This document shows positions 30,684 to 30,768 of a DNA stretch of 30,768 bases, one piece after another. The stretch's first letter is position 1; each line of letters opens with the position of its first letter. The notes under the pieces were generated by a model. The model was not told the DNA's origin. It searched no databases and saw only the letters and a program-made list of their open reading frames with translations. The stretch comes from an uncultured Alistipes sp. GTDB taxonomy: Bacteria > Bacteroidota > Bacteroidia > Bacteroidales > Rikenellaceae. The DNA is taken from the NCBI GenBank assembly GCA_900768045.1, contig CAAGBL010000046.1, forward strand, positions 1 to 30,768, given 5' to 3'. The position numbers were made by a program, and so were the translations under genes.

Positions 30684-30768
30684 ATGGCACATCCAAAACA
30701 CAAAGTTTCGTCTACACGACGTGACAAGAGAAGAACTCACTACAAGGCTGTTGTTCCTACTGTAGTAA
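30684..30768 (+). CDS. rpmF: 50S ribosomal protein L32, N-terminal part (cut by window end)
   Basis: The first 28 codons are present: MAHPKHKVSSTRRDKRRTHY and then KAVVPTVV. This is the conserved basic N-terminus of L32, which in most bacteria is followed by a zinc-finger-like CxxC...CxxC part that would lie outside the window. It follows DUF177 as usual. Confidence 0.93.
   Translation, partial: MAHPKHKVSSTRRDKRRTHYKAVVPTVV

Overview
This 30.8 kb window reads as ordinary chromosome of a Bacteroidales bacterium (phylum Bacteroidota). The protein families point there: a b558-type three-subunit succinate dehydrogenase, DUF4924, a uridine-kinase-like protein with a threonyl-tRNA-synthetase-like N-terminus, and a GDE/GT4/GH57 glycogen operon. 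So do the promoters, which repeatedly match the Bacteroidota pattern (-33 TTTG, about 19 bp, -7 TAnnTTTG), and the lack of Shine-Dalgarno sequences. A Rikenellaceae/Alistipes-like gut lineage is possible, but the sequence alone does not fix the genus. No phage, plasmid, insertion sequence, CRISPR array, tRNA or rRNA was seen.

Layout. 1-1360: a DUF819 membrane protein (minus). 1430-5343: a plus operon of an SBF/BASS-type transporter, a membrane acyltransferase and an Omp85-like outer-membrane barrel. 5809-6345: 5-formyltetrahydrofolate cyclo-ligase (minus). 6424-10120: sdhCAB with its own promoter and strong terminator. 10345-10690: rpmH (L34), too short for routine ORF lists, with promoter and terminator (minus). 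10731-14244: a tight minus operon of cdd, rluA-type, dtd, lipoprotein nuclease and DUF4924, whose promoter abuts the sdaA terminator. 14415-15652: sdaA (minus), divergent from hemW (15712-16824). 16828-21571: the glycogen operon (debranching enzyme, GT4 transferase, GH57). 22120-26712: gcvP and a nucleoside kinase (minus). 26753-28833: a lipoprotein 5'-nucleotidase and rnhB. 28864-29514: greA with a structured leader and a bidirectional terminator. 29518-29968: an unrecognised small protein (minus). 29976 to the end: DUF177 and rpmF (L32, cut by the window end).

The genes are mainly housekeeping: respiration (sdhCAB), one-carbon/glycine/serine metabolism (folate cyclo-ligase, gcvP, sdaA), nucleotide salvage (cdd, kinase, 5'-nucleotidase), glycogen turnover, envelope, and translation/RNA maintenance (rpmH, rpmF, dtd, rluA-type, greA, rnhB).

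The least explained material is intergenic. Four copies of a ~125-bp palindromic, MITE-like element occur at three sites (1-118, 5344-5467, and a tandem pair at 21864-22120). Three copies begin exactly at the stop codon of the neighbouring gene, and one supplies that gene's last codons and stop. Each has conserved terminal inverted repeats and a central hairpin whose arms differ in sequence but stay paired around a constant GTAC-loop-GTAC core. Next to them, or in other gene ends, are three arrays of degenerate 7-9 bp repeats that share a conserved core. These two repeat families are the best candidates here for something undescribed.
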